Assembly (NCBI GenBank): GCA_026386845.1
Contig: JAPLMW010000077.1
Coordinates: 1-56,650, forward strand
Direction of reading: 5' to 3'
Source: Phycisphaerae bacterium
Lineage (GTDB): Bacteria > Planctomycetota > Phycisphaerae > Sedimentisphaerales > UBA12454
Length of the DNA: 56,650 nucleotides
Positions 34,984 through 44,203 of this stretch are shown here, one piece after another. How positions within the stretch are numbered: position 1 is the first letter of the stretch; each line of letters begins with the position of its first letter. The position numbers were made by a program, and so were the translations under genes. The notes beneath the pieces are model-generated. The model was given only the letters and a program-made list of their open reading frames with translations, was not told where the DNA came from and did no database searches.

Positions 34984-36444
34984 ATGCGGTATTTGAATTA
35001 TACATTACTGTGCATACTTTATATTTGCTCGCTGACGATAACCGGCTGCATGGTGGGCCCTAATTATAAGCCGCCGCAGACATCCGTTCCATCCGCCTGG
35101 ACTGGCACGGCCGACCAAAACACGGCCGCTATGGACCTTGTTCACTGGTGGACACAATTTAACGACCCCAATCTTGCTTCACTGATAGAAAGAGCCGTAG
35201 AGTCAAACCTCGATTTGAAACAGGCCGAGTCGAGGCTCCGCCAAGCTCGCGCGGCACGTCGAGTTGTATCCGCAGGATTATGGCCTACAATCGACGCAAA
35301 AGGTTCATACAAACGCAGCCAATCCGCAGGTACTGCTACAGCTCCCGGGGTACGGAATGATTTATGGCAAACAGGTTTGGATGCCGTCTGGGAAATTGAC
35401 ATATTCGGCGGCGTTCGGCGAAATGTAGAAGCAGCCGAGTCGGATATCCAGGCCGCTGTTGAGGACCAAAGAGATGTCCTGGTAACTTTGGTCAGCGAGG
35501 TGGCGCTAAACTATATTGAACTTCGCGGATATCAGCAGGAAATTGTAATTTCCCAAAACAATCTCAAGGCTCAGCAGCGTACAGTCGAGCTGACTCGCCA
35601 GCGGTTTAATAGCGGATTGGTCGGCGCACTTGACGTCGCCAATGCCGATGCACAGGTAGGAACTACTGCCTCGCAGATTCCCGTGATGGAGACTTCTGCC
35701 CGGCAGACCATTTATAACCTGAGCGTACTGCTTGGCCGCGAACCTGCGGCTTTGCTGGAGGAATTATCGCCGACATCCACGATTCCTGTTAATCCTCCCA
35801 CCCTGCCGGCAGAACTTCCATCTGTTTTGCTCCGCCGTCGTCCCGATATTCGGCGGGCAGAAGCTAAAATTCACGCAGCAACCGCACGCATAGGCGTAGC
35901 CACTGCAGATTTATTTCCAAAGTTTAATTTAACCGGTTCAGCAGGTTATCAAACCAGCACTTCTTTCGATGGAATGGTAAATTCCCGATACGGTTTCTGG
36001 TCAGTCGGCCCTTCAATAGACTGGCAAATTTTCAACGCCGGCAGTGTTAACGCCAACATCGAAGTCAAAAAAGCCCTTACGGAACAGGCATTGCTCACCT
36101 ATCAAAAGGCAGTCCTTACAGCTCTTCAGGACGTTGAGAATGCTCTTGTGGCGTACTCCAAAGAACAGCAGCGTAACAAGGCTCTTGAGGATACCGCGGC
36201 CGCTAATCGCAAGGCGGTGGACCTGGCTACTCAGCTTTATTCGCAGGGCCAGACCGAGTTTCTCAGTGTTTTGGATGCGCAGCGGTCCCTCTATGCTTCC
36301 GAAGATTCTCTGGTGCAGAGCAACCGCAACTTGTCGACCGATTTGGTAGCACTTTATAAAGCCCTTGGCGGCGGCTGGGAAGAAGAAGAACCTAATGCTG
36401 TTGGGGTTAAGAGCGAACCCAATTTACCTGCCGAGGCGAAATAA
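34984..36444 (+). CDS. TolC/NodT-type outer-membrane efflux lipoprotein
   Basis: Outer-membrane channel of tripartite efflux systems. The 486-residue protein has a lipoprotein signal with lipobox LTITGC (Cys22), followed by MVGPNYKPP, the hallmark start of the NodT/OprM family. Two outer-membrane efflux repeats follow, with LRRRPDIRRAEAKIHAATARIG in the second (quoted in part). It sits between an ABC-type and an RND-type pump, 34 bases after the permease, so one channel could serve both. Length is normal for the family. Confidence 0.93.
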   Translation: MRYLNYTLLCILYICSLTITGCMVGPNYKPPQTSVPSAWTGTADQNTAAMDLVHWWTQFNDPNLASLIERAVESNLDLKQAESRLRQARAARRVVSAGLWPTIDAKGSYKRSQSAGTATAPGVRNDLWQTGLDAVWEIDIFGGVRRNVEAAESDIQAAVEDQRDVLVTLVSEVALNYIELRGYQQEIVISQNNLKAQQRTVELTRQRFNSGLVGALDVANADAQVGTTASQIPVMETSARQTIYNLSVLLGREPAALLEELSPTSTIPVNPPTLPAELPSVLLRRRPDIRRAEAKIHAATARIGVATADLFPKFNLTGSAGYQTSTSFDGMVNSRYGFWSVGPSIDWQIFNAGSVNANIEVKKALTEQALLTYQKAVLTALQDVENALVAYSKEQQRNKALEDTAAANRKAVDLATQLYSQGQTEFLSVLDAQRSLYASEDSLVQSNRNLSTDLVALYKALGGGWEEEEPNAVGVKSEPNLPAEAK

Positions 36445-36475
36445 CTTTCAGAAAATTATCACAGGACTTTGAATT

Positions 36476-37612
36476 ATGAATACAGGTTTACGAATATTGA
36501 GAAAAACAGTCATGCTGACAATCATACTGCTGCTGGCCGGATTGGCACTTTCCAGCTGCAGGAAAAAGCAGGCAGCAGTTGAGCGACAGCCCGTATGGGT
36601 ATCCATATCTGAGGCTGTCTCACAGGATGTTCCTGTATATATTGACGAGATTGGCACCTGCACCGCATACGAGATTGTGTCGATTCGTCCGCAGGTTTCC
36701 GGCCAAATCACTAAAATACATTTCACTGACGGGGCGGACCTGAAAAAAGGCGACCTGCTATTTACTATCGACCCGCGTCCTTACGAGGCGGCGCTCAAAC
36801 AGGCGCAGGCAAGTCTGGCAAAAAGCACGGCAGCGCTGGCACTGGCCAAATCGTCGTTTGAACGTTCCAAAGAACTTGTTTCAACGGGCGCTGTCTCCAA
36901 AGAAGGCTACGATATTAAACAGAACGCTGTGATACTTGCAGAAGCTCAGGTACAATCCGACCAGGCCGCGATACAGGCGGCACAGGTGAACCTGGAATAC
37001 TGCTCTATACGTTCACCTATTGACGGCCGGGCGGGGCAGCGGTGTGTAGATGTCGGCAATGTGGTAACTGCCAACAGCGCAGATGCCGGCGCTGTTCTCC
37101 TGGTCATTCAGAAGCTGGACCCGATATATGCCGACTTTACCATTACCGAGCAGGACCTTGAGTCTGTCCGGCAGGAGATGGCAAAGGGGAGCCTGAAAAC
37201 TTATGTCCGGCTGCCTGACAAACCTGATGCCAATGCCCGCCAGGGAACCCTGACGTTTCTGGATAATGCCGTCAAGCAGGAAACCAGTACGATTAAGCTC
37301 CGCGCCACGCTGCCGAACCCGGAACATTATTTCTGGCCCGGGCAATTCGTTCACGTAAGACTCGTGCTTAGTGTCGAAAAAGATGTGGTGCTGGTCCCAT
37401 CTGAGGCTGTGCAGAATAGTCAGAGCGGACAATTCGTTTACATTGTTAAACCCGACCAGACTGCAGAGTTCAGACCTGTCATTGCCAAAAGAGCCCTGGA
37501 CGGTAAAACTGTTGTCGAAGGTGTGCAGGCCAAAGAAGTGGTTGTTACCGATGGCCATCTTCGTTTAGTGCCCGGCATTAAAGTTCAGGTAAAAACATCT
37601 GGTAAGAAGTGA
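36476..37612 (+). CDS. RND efflux periplasmic adaptor (AcrA/MexA family)
   Basis: Membrane-fusion lipoprotein of an RND pump. The 378-residue protein has a signal with lipobox LSSC (Cys28), the lipoyl half motif (IVSIRPQVSGQITKIHFTDG), a short helical hairpin with LVSTGAVSKEGYD, the second half (CSIRSPIDGRAGQRCVDVGN) and beta-barrel domains (FTITEQDLESVRQEM). It follows the TolC-like gene by 31 bases and precedes the pump gene by 12 bases. The drug or metabolite exported cannot be told from sequence. Confidence 0.93.
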   Translation: MNTGLRILRKTVMLTIILLLAGLALSSCRKKQAAVERQPVWVSISEAVSQDVPVYIDEIGTCTAYEIVSIRPQVSGQITKIHFTDGADLKKGDLLFTIDPRPYEAALKQAQASLAKSTAALALAKSSFERSKELVSTGAVSKEGYDIKQNAVILAEAQVQSDQAAIQAAQVNLEYCSIRSPIDGRAGQRCVDVGNVVTANSADAGAVLLVIQKLDPIYADFTITEQDLESVRQEMAKGSLKTYVRLPDKPDANARQGTLTFLDNAVKQETSTIKLRATLPNPEHYFWPGQFVHVRLVLSVEKDVVLVPSEAVQNSQSGQFVYIVKPDQTAEFRPVIAKRALDGKTVVEGVQAKEVVVTDGHLRLVPGIKVQVKTSGKK

Positions 37613-37624
37613 GGCAGTGAGTCT

Positions 37625-40600
37625 ATGAATTTTACATCTCTGTTTATTAATCGACCGATTATGACAACTCTTGTTATGTCGGCCATATTGATTTTTGGCG
37701 TTGCGGCTTTTCGTCTTCTTCCCGTCAGCGATTTACCGAATGTGGATTTCCCAACAATTCAGGTTTCCGCTTCGTTGCCCGGAGCAAGTCCCGAAACGAT
37801 GGCCGCCGCCGTTGCGACTCCTTTGGAAAAGCAGTTTTCAACTATCGCCGGCATCGACTCTATGACTTCGGCCAGCGCTTTGGGAAGTACCCAGATAATT
37901 CTTCAGTTCAATCTTAATCGTGATATAGACGCAGCCGCTCAGGATGTGCAGGCCGCTATCGCGCAGACTCTTCGGCGGCTGCCGCAGGATATGCCCAGCC
38001 CGCCAAGTTATCAGAAAGTAAATCCCGCAGACCAGCCGATTTTATTTATTGCGCTTACCAGTCCGACTCTGCCTTTGTCCTCTCTGGATGAATACGGCCA
38101 AACTTTGATGGCCCAGAGAATTTCAATGATTAATGGTGTCGCCCAGGTACAGGTGCACGGCTCGCAAAAATATGCAGTAAGAATTCAATTTGACCCGATG
38201 ATTATGTCTAATCAGGGCTTGAGCATCAACGAGGCCGTTGCTGCTATTCAAAAAGGCAATGTAAATATACCCACAGGAGTTTTGTACGGCCCTCATCGCG
38301 CCTTTACCGTTGAGGCAACCGGCCAGCTTAATAACGCAGAGGCTTACCGTCCTTTAATAGTCGCTTATCGAAACGGTTCGCCCATTCGTCTTGATAAAAT
38401 CGCGCATGTTATGGACAGCGTCGAAAATAATAAAGTTGCCGCCTGGTATATTGACAGTAATTCTCAGCAAAGATCGATAATTCTGGCTGTTCAGCGTCAG
38501 CCCGGCACTAACACAGTCGAGGTCGCAAACGCTGTTAAAGAACTGCTGCCTACTTTCGCCGAAAAATTGCCGGCTTCCGTTTCCGTGAAAATTTTAATTG
38601 ACCGCTCTATCCCGATTAAAGAGTCGGTCAATGATGTCCAATTTACTCTGCTTCTTACTCTGGTTCTGGTTGTTCTGGTTATCTTTATTTTCCTGCGTAA
38701 TGTTTCCGCTACTGTTATTCCAAGTCTTGCCCTTCCGATGGCGATAATTGGCACCTTTATGGTTATGTACCTGCTTAATTATAGTCTGGACAATCTGTCT
38801 TTGATGGCATTGACCCTGTCGGTCGGTTTTGTTGTCGATGACGCTATTGTTATGCTCGAAAATATTGTGCGGCATATGGAAATGGGAAAGACCAGATTGA
38901 AGGCTTCTATTGACGGCGCAAAAGAAATCAGTTTTACCATCGTGAGTATGACCGTTTCTCTTGCGGCCGTATTTATCCCGATTCTTTTTATGGGCGGCCT
39001 TATAGGAAGGCTCTTCCGCGAATTCGCTGTTACTATCGGCACCGCCGTTCTTGTTTCCGGTTTTGTCGCCCTTTCGCTTACTCCTATGCTTGCCAGTCGC
39101 TTTCTCCATTCACCCGAAGAGGTGCACCACGGCAGAGCGTACGAATTTACCGAGCGAATTTATAAATGGATGCTCGCTTTTTATGAACGGACGCTTAGGT
39201 GGGTCCTCATAAATAAACGAAGCTCAATGGTCTTCTCAGCAATTATTCTTATTGGCACTGTCTTTCTGTTTATCTGGCTTCCGAAAGGATTTTTGCCCAG
39301 CGAAGACCGTGCCCAGATATTTGGTTCCACAGAAGGCCTGCAGGGTATTTCTTATCAATCAATGTTTGAGCACCAGCAGGCTGTTAATGCTGTTTTACAG
39401 AAAATGCCGGAAATCGATTCGTTTATGTCCAGTGCCGGTTCTCGCGGAAGTTCCGGCAGTAACACCGGCTCTTTTTTTATCCGTCTAAAACCCAAATCGG
39501 AGCGTAAATATTCTGTCGACGAGCTGATTCAAATGTGGCGCAATGATTTGGCCGCTGTGCCGGGCATCAAAGTTTATTTGCAAAACCCCCCCACTATCCA
39601 GTTAGGCGGCCGAATGGCAAAAAGCCAATATCAATATACGCTTCAATCTCCTGACACCGAGGAATTATATAAATATGCCGCCATAATGGAGCAGAAAATT
39701 CAGGTTCTGCCCGGCTTTCAGGATATCACAAGCGATTTACAAGTCAAAAATCCGAAAGTCAGCATCAATATTCAAAGAGACAAGGCTGCAACCCTTGGTG
39801 TTACCGCGGAACAAATTGAAACAGCTTTATCTTATGCTTACAGCTCAGGCCAGGTTTCGACTATACTTGCGCCTGATAATCAATATCTGGTCATTACCGA
39901 ATTGCTTCCTGAATATCAGCTCGACCCTTCTGTTTTAAGTTTGCTTTACGTCCGCTCGGATATTACAGGCAAGCTTATTCCGCTGGATTCCCTGGCGAGC
40001 TTTACCACCGGCGTAGGTCCTCTTACTATTAACCATCAGGGGCAATTACCTGCTGTTACAATATCTTTCAACTTAAAACCCGGCATTTCGCTGGGTGACG
40101 CCGTTGACACCGTTGACCGACTGGCAAAGGAAAATTTGCCGTCAACGATTAATACAAGCTTCCAGGGAACCGCTGCCGCATTCCGTTCTTCCCTGCAGGG
40201 GCTTGGTTTATTGCTGGTACTGGCGATTCTTGTCATTTATATTGTGCTCGGCGTTTTGTACGAAAGTTTTATTCATCCTATTACTATCCTTTCAGCTCTT
40301 CCTTTCGCGGGTTTCGGCGCATTACTCACTCTGTTAATTTTTAGGACGGAGCTGTCAATATACGCATTTGTCGGGATAATTATGCTTGTCGGCCTGGTCA
40401 AGAAAAACGGCATTATGATGATTGACTTTGCCATTGAAGCCCAGCGGACTGAAGGGAAAAATCCGCACGATGCTATCTTCGAGGCCTGCCTGATAAGATT
40501 TCGTCCCATTATGATGACCACAATGGCCGCTTTGATGGCCGGCCTGCCGATTGCGATGGGCTTCGGCGCAGGCGCCGAATCAAGAAGACCTTTAGGTCTT

Positions 40601-40714
40601 GCTGTTGTTGGTGGTTTGTTATTTTCGCAAACCCTGACGCTTTACGTAACACCGGTCTTTTATCTGTATATGGAAGCGTTAAGGCACAAACTAAGTTCAC
40701 ACAAGACTAATTAA
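37625..40714 (+). CDS. RND family multidrug efflux pump (AcrB/MdtB type, HAE1)
   Basis: Proton-driven inner-membrane pump of a tripartite system. The 1029-residue protein has twelve membrane helices and two large periplasmic loops. The N-terminus FINRPIMTTLVMSAILIFG and LPVSDLPNVDFPTIQVSASLPGAS-type block (quoted in part) are typical of the MdtB/MdtC and MexF-like groups. The proton-relay aspartates are intact at Asp405-Asp406 (VVDDAIVMLENI). The C-terminal half carries GLVKKNGIMMIDFA and GAGAESRRPLGLAVVGGL. It completes the TolC-adaptor-pump operon. No terminator is obvious after it. Confidence 0.95.
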   Translation: MNFTSLFINRPIMTTLVMSAILIFGVAAFRLLPVSDLPNVDFPTIQVSASLPGASPETMAAAVATPLEKQFSTIAGIDSMTSASALGSTQIILQFNLNRDIDAAAQDVQAAIAQTLRRLPQDMPSPPSYQKVNPADQPILFIALTSPTLPLSSLDEYGQTLMAQRISMINGVAQVQVHGSQKYAVRIQFDPMIMSNQGLSINEAVAAIQKGNVNIPTGVLYGPHRAFTVEATGQLNNAEAYRPLIVAYRNGSPIRLDKIAHVMDSVENNKVAAWYIDSNSQQRSIILAVQRQPGTNTVEVANAVKELLPTFAEKLPASVSVKILIDRSIPIKESVNDVQFTLLLTLVLVVLVIFIFLRNVSATVIPSLALPMAIIGTFMVMYLLNYSLDNLSLMALTLSVGFVVDDAIVMLENIVRHMEMGKTRLKASIDGAKEISFTIVSMTVSLAAVFIPILFMGGLIGRLFREFAVTIGTAVLVSGFVALSLTPMLASRFLHSPEEVHHGRAYEFTERIYKWMLAFYERTLRWVLINKRSSMVFSAIILIGTVFLFIWLPKGFLPSEDRAQIFGSTEGLQGISYQSMFEHQQAVNAVLQKMPEIDSFMSSAGSRGSSGSNTGSFFIRLKPKSERKYSVDELIQMWRNDLAAVPGIKVYLQNPPTIQLGGRMAKSQYQYTLQSPDTEELYKYAAIMEQKIQVLPGFQDITSDLQVKNPKVSINIQRDKAATLGVTAEQIETALSYAYSSGQVSTILAPDNQYLVITELLPEYQLDPSVLSLLYVRSDITGKLIPLDSLASFTTGVGPLTINHQGQLPAVTISFNLKPGISLGDAVDTVDRLAKENLPSTINTSFQGTAAAFRSSLQGLGLLLVLAILVIYIVLGVLYESFIHPITILSALPFAGFGALLTLLIFRTELSIYAFVGIIMLVGLVKKNGIMMIDFAIEAQRTEGKNPHDAIFEACLIRFRPIMMTTMAALMAGLPIAMGFGAGAESRRPLGLAVVGGLLFSQTLTLYVTPVFYLYMEALRHKLSSHKTN

Positions 40715-40786
40715 AATCCCAAATCAGATAGCCGAATCTTTTTCGATTACCTCCTGCCTCTGAAATTTTCTAAACTCCGTAAGTCG

Positions 40787-40849
40787 AAGGAGTTCGAACC
40801 CTCAACTGCCGTAAGGCATCCCATAACGGACTTCGGATCGACAGTCCGA
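40787..40849 (-). other. tRNA-like arms, possible attachment-site remnant
   Basis: On the minus strand 40849-40833 forms a perfect 5-base stem (TCGGA/TCCGA) around a 7-base loop CTGTCGA, as in an Asp-type anticodon arm (GTC). At 40803-40787 GAGGG-TTCGAAC-TCCTT has the TTCGAAC loop of a T-arm with wobble pairs. The spacing between them is too long, and no D-arm or matching acceptor strand is seen, so it is not a working tRNA. Confidence 0.2.
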
Positions 40850-40944
40850 TTAAGGGCTTTTGTAACTATTTGCAGGATAAGATGTTACAACAGACCAGAA
40901 AAGTACTTACGGAATTAAAGTAGAACTAAAGAAGAACCCAAGAA

Positions 40945-40980
40945 GCACCAAAGAAGAAGCTTTGGTGCAAATTTTGGTGC
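40945..40980. repeat. Inverted repeat GCACCAAAG/CTTTGGTGC plus a direct half-copy
   Basis: GCACCAAAG, loop AAGAAG, CTTTGGTGC (40945-40968) is a perfect 9-base dyad, followed by another TTTGGTGC at 40973-40980. This resembles the paired core sites of recombinases or an operator. It has no T tract, so it is a poor terminator. Confidence 0.4.
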
Positions 40981-41265
40981 AGAAGGCGGTTCACGCAATT
41001 CAGCTTTTTAAAGATAAAATGGATAGTTACAGTCCTGTTATTCCATTTTATAGGGGCCAGAAACGATTCAGTGCTTGGCAGGATAGTCTTTTAACCGTAA
41101 AGGGAATTTGTCGCTGAACCTGAACAAAGGCTACAGACAGTAAGGTTTTAAATAATGCTTGAAAAAAAGTCAAAAATGTTGCCTAATGATATGGCACTAC
41201 TGCTCCAAAACCCGTGCACAGGTGTAGATATGCAAAGAACTCGAGGTTAGGTTTGAAAGTGTAAT

Positions 41266-42672
41266 GTGTTAAAGCAATATGCAATTTTTGTGTCTTTGTT
41301 TCGCTCGGCTAACGACATTTGTATCACAGGCTGTATCTGGCTTTTTGTCTTCTATTTCAGATTCCTGTCAGGATTATTTGCCACACCTAAGGGAATACCG
41401 GATTTCAAAAGACATTTGGCATTAACTCTTCCGGTAGTCCTGATTTGCTATCTGAGCTGTCTGCTTACCGGTCTATATAAGCCCAAAAGAACACAAAATA
41501 TATTTTTCCAGCTTGTGGATATTTGCAAAGCCAGTCTCTACAACGGATTTTTTTTATTGGCATTTTTTTACTATCTCCAGAATGTTCCATATTCACGCAA
41601 ACTATTAACCATGTTTATACTTATGTTATTTGCAGGCTTGTTCTTTTCACATTTGTTCACAATGGCAATAATGCGACATCTGCGTGCGAAAGGATACAAC
41701 CTGCGATATTATATTGTAATAGGAGCCAGTCAAAAAGGTCAACAACTTGTCCGTGACATCGAACAGATGGGGTGGCTGGGGTTAAAGTGTGCTTTTTTTG
41801 TGGACGATAATCCAAGTTGCATTGGCACTGAATTGCTTGGAGTGCCTGTATATGGTCCTATTGATAGACTAACTGAATTAGTCAAAACCAGCGTAATAGA
41901 CGAAGTCTACCTTACCTTAGGCGGAAATGAGGCACAAAAAGCATACCCGAGCCTCAAAGCCATTCAATCTTCAGGTACAACGATACGCATTATGCCGGAC
42001 TGGGGCGACCTGACTTCGGTAAGTGCTATTACCATTATAAGCATAGGTTCTAATATTCTATTTTCCGCGGCAGATTCTCCGCTAAGCGGTGCCAATATAA
42101 TTTTAAAGGAAATTTTTGATCGTGTTATTGCTCTAATATTATTAGTTTTATTTGCAGTACCGATGGTAGTCATAGCTGTTTTAATCAAGCTGACTAGTAA
42201 TGGGCCGGTGTTCTATAAACAGAAGCGAATGGGAATAGGTCAGAAAGAATTCGAGATAATCAAATTCCGGACTATGACAGTGGATGCCGAAACCGAAACC
42301 GGTCCTCAATGGGCCAAACACAATGATATCAGGCGTACGTTTATTGGGGTGTGGCTGCGCCGCATCAGCCTTGATGAACTTCCTCAACTTATAAATGTAG
42401 TAAAGGGCCAAATGAGCCTGGTCGGCCCGAGGCCGGAGCGTCCGGTTTATGCAAAACAATTCTCTGAAGAATACAAAAATTATATGCTTAGACACAAGGT
42501 CAAAGCAGGCATGACCGGCTGGGCGCAGGTGCATGATTTACGCGGGGACACATCTCTTAGAAAAAGGTTGTTATATGACCTGCATTATGTCAGAAATTGG
42601 TCATGGATGCTGGATATATGGATTTTGCTGCGCACACCATGGCATGTTATAAAAGGTAAAAACGCATACTAA
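41266..42672 (+). CDS. Undecaprenyl-phosphate sugar-phosphate transferase (WbaP/polyprenyl glycosylphosphotransferase)
   Basis: Starts polysaccharide repeat-unit synthesis by moving a sugar-1-phosphate from a nucleotide sugar to undecaprenyl phosphate. The 468-residue protein has four or five N-terminal membrane helices, a CoA-binding-like Rossmann domain (about 140-250, YYIVIGASQKGQQLVRDI), a membrane-entering helix, and the catalytic PGT domain with KFRTMTVDAE, RRISLDELPQLINVV, MSLVGPRPERP and KAGMTGWAQV. The start codon is GTG 41266; the nearby ATG is out of frame. It is the first gene of the surface-polysaccharide region and runs two bases short of the next gene. Confidence 0.92.
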   Translation: MLKQYAIFVSLFRSANDICITGCIWLFVFYFRFLSGLFATPKGIPDFKRHLALTLPVVLICYLSCLLTGLYKPKRTQNIFFQLVDICKASLYNGFFLLAFFYYLQNVPYSRKLLTMFILMLFAGLFFSHLFTMAIMRHLRAKGYNLRYYIVIGASQKGQQLVRDIEQMGWLGLKCAFFVDDNPSCIGTELLGVPVYGPIDRLTELVKTSVIDEVYLTLGGNEAQKAYPSLKAIQSSGTTIRIMPDWGDLTSVSAITIISIGSNILFSAADSPLSGANIILKEIFDRVIALILLVLFAVPMVVIAVLIKLTSNGPVFYKQKRMGIGQKEFEIIKFRTMTVDAETETGPQWAKHNDIRRTFIGVWLRRISLDELPQLINVVKGQMSLVGPRPERPVYAKQFSEEYKNYMLRHKVKAGMTGWAQVHDLRGDTSLRKRLLYDLHYVRNWSWMLDIWILLRTPWHVIKGKNAY

Positions 42673-42674
42673 AA

Positions 42675-44165
42675 ATGACTTCTGAACAATCAGTCAAACA
42701 TAAAGATTTTATCAACATTTTAATACTGCTTGCAGCAACGTTATGCATCGGCGTATATTTAATTGCTACAACAGTTTTGATAGCTAATGACGGCTGCTAC
42801 AACATACAACTTGCCCAAAATTTTGCAAAAGACCCCATTGGCATAATAAAAACATCTTATTTCGCTTATCCCTTTCTTATTCTTTTAACACATAAACTGG
42901 TTCTATTATTTACCAACGACAACTCTATTCAAACATGGATATATTCGGCTCAAAGCATGACATTATTATTCAGATTGCTTGCTATTATACCTTTGTATTT
43001 TATCGGTAAAATACTGGTTAGAGAGAAACACAGCTTTTGGGGAATATTAATTTTAATTTTCCTGCCATATCCGGCAGAATACGGCAGTGATGTTCTTCGC
43101 GAATGGCCGCATCTTTTTTTTCTGGCGACAGCTCTTTTATTCCTAATTTATGGAAGCATTCTGGGGAACTGGTGGATGTTTGCAACTGCAGGATTATTTA
43201 CAGGCTTTGGATATATGATAAGGCCTGAGTGCGCCCAAATCGTATTGTATGCAATGCTTTGGTCATTAGTTGGCTTATTCATTCCAAAGCCTGGTATTAG
43301 CAGGGTTAAAGTTGTTTGTTTGACGTTAATTTTAATCGTTGGATTTTTGATGCCGGTTGTTCCCTATTCTAAAATAAAAGGTGAAATTTTACCCCCAAAG
43401 CTAAAAGCTGTTATAAGCTTCGATAAGAATTGTCAATCCGAAAGAGTTGAAAGGCCGGCTTACATAGCATCCGTAATGCCGAAAGATATACTAAAGGCTT
43501 TAGGTAAATTTACGGAGAGAATTGGTGAAAATCTGATGTATTTTTTTATGCTGCCGTTAATAATTGGTCTTTATTATCATTTCCGAAGGCCAAAGGAATT
43601 TCTGACGGACAGCAGATTATTTATATTGGCTTTGATAATTTTATACGTAGCAATGATGTTGCTGCTGCATATCAATTATGGCTATATAAGCAGAAGACAC
43701 TTTATGCCGATGATTGCCTTTACTGTTTTTTATATACCGACAGGCCTTGTTATAATTGCAGACTGGATAAGCGGAATTAATATAACAGAAAATGAGAATA
43801 AACAGAAAAATACACAAAAATGGTTTTTCATTTTATTGACAGTGGGAATGCTGATTTGTCTTGTGAAGCTATCGGGGCTTATTAGTGAAAAAAGGCAGGG
43901 CTACAGAGATGCAGCAAAATGGTTGAAGGAAAATACTGCTCCGGCGGATATTATAGCCGTGCCGGATATGCGGATAACTTTTTATGCTCAGCGAGAAGGG
44001 GTGATATATGAGAACGAAAGTATTCCATCCAGTGCTGTATATGTTGTGAAAATATTGAAAAATCCAAAAGATGAAGCGGCAATAGCAGAACTGTCAGGTA
44101 AAGTAGTATACAAATATACCGATGAAAGGGAAAAAACTATCAACATGGTTATATATAGAAAGTGA
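42675..44165 (+). CDS. Polytopic GT-C type glycosyltransferase (GT39/ArnT-like)
   Basis: The 496-residue membrane protein has about ten to twelve helices. In the first periplasmic loop it has an acidic motif (TVLIANDGCYNIQLAQNF) in the position where GT-C enzymes such as ArnT and PMT bind lipid-linked sugar. A later loop contains YGSDVLREWPHLFF, also typical. A soluble C-terminal domain follows (about 410-496). It probably transfers a sugar from a polyprenyl-phosphate donor on the outer face of the membrane, onto the polymer or a lipid. It starts two bases after the initiating transferase, so the two are one operon. Exact donor and acceptor are unknown. Confidence 0.8.
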   Translation: MTSEQSVKHKDFINILILLAATLCIGVYLIATTVLIANDGCYNIQLAQNFAKDPIGIIKTSYFAYPFLILLTHKLVLLFTNDNSIQTWIYSAQSMTLLFRLLAIIPLYFIGKILVREKHSFWGILILIFLPYPAEYGSDVLREWPHLFFLATALLFLIYGSILGNWWMFATAGLFTGFGYMIRPECAQIVLYAMLWSLVGLFIPKPGISRVKVVCLTLILIVGFLMPVVPYSKIKGEILPPKLKAVISFDKNCQSERVERPAYIASVMPKDILKALGKFTERIGENLMYFFMLPLIIGLYYHFRRPKEFLTDSRLFILALIILYVAMMLLLHINYGYISRRHFMPMIAFTVFYIPTGLVIIADWISGINITENENKQKNTQKWFFILLTVGMLICLVKLSGLISEKRQGYRDAAKWLKENTAPADIIAVPDMRITFYAQREGVIYENESIPSSAVYVVKILKNPKDEAAIAELSGKVVYKYTDEREKTINMVIYRK

Positions 44166-44203
44166 TAAGTGTATATCGTAAGAAAAATAAGTTACCAGGA
44201 TGA

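Larger units (their letters stand above)
40715..41265. other. Gene-free stretch between efflux and polysaccharide regions
   Basis: These 551 bases have no credible ORF on either strand. They contain a tRNA-like T-arm and anticodon-like arm (40787-40849) and a perfect 9-base inverted repeat with an extra half-copy (40945-40980), both listed separately. The stretch marks the border between the efflux genes and the surface-polysaccharide locus, as expected for an old insertion or attachment site. No integrase gene is present in the window. Confidence 0.4.

Noticed and set aside
33761-35005. 414-codon minus-strand frame opposite the MacB-like permease
   Set aside because: Shadow of a clear FtsX-family gene; Ser/Pro/Thr-rich composition and no ribosome site.
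41188-41206. TGGCACTACTGCTCC upstream of the sugar-phosphate transferase
   Set aside because: Has the -24 box only; no GC at the -12 position.
41821-41840. TGGCACTGAATTGCTT inside the sugar-phosphate transferase gene
   Set aside because: Looks like sigma-54, but the GC is one base too close to the GG, and it lies within a coding region with no gene starting after it.
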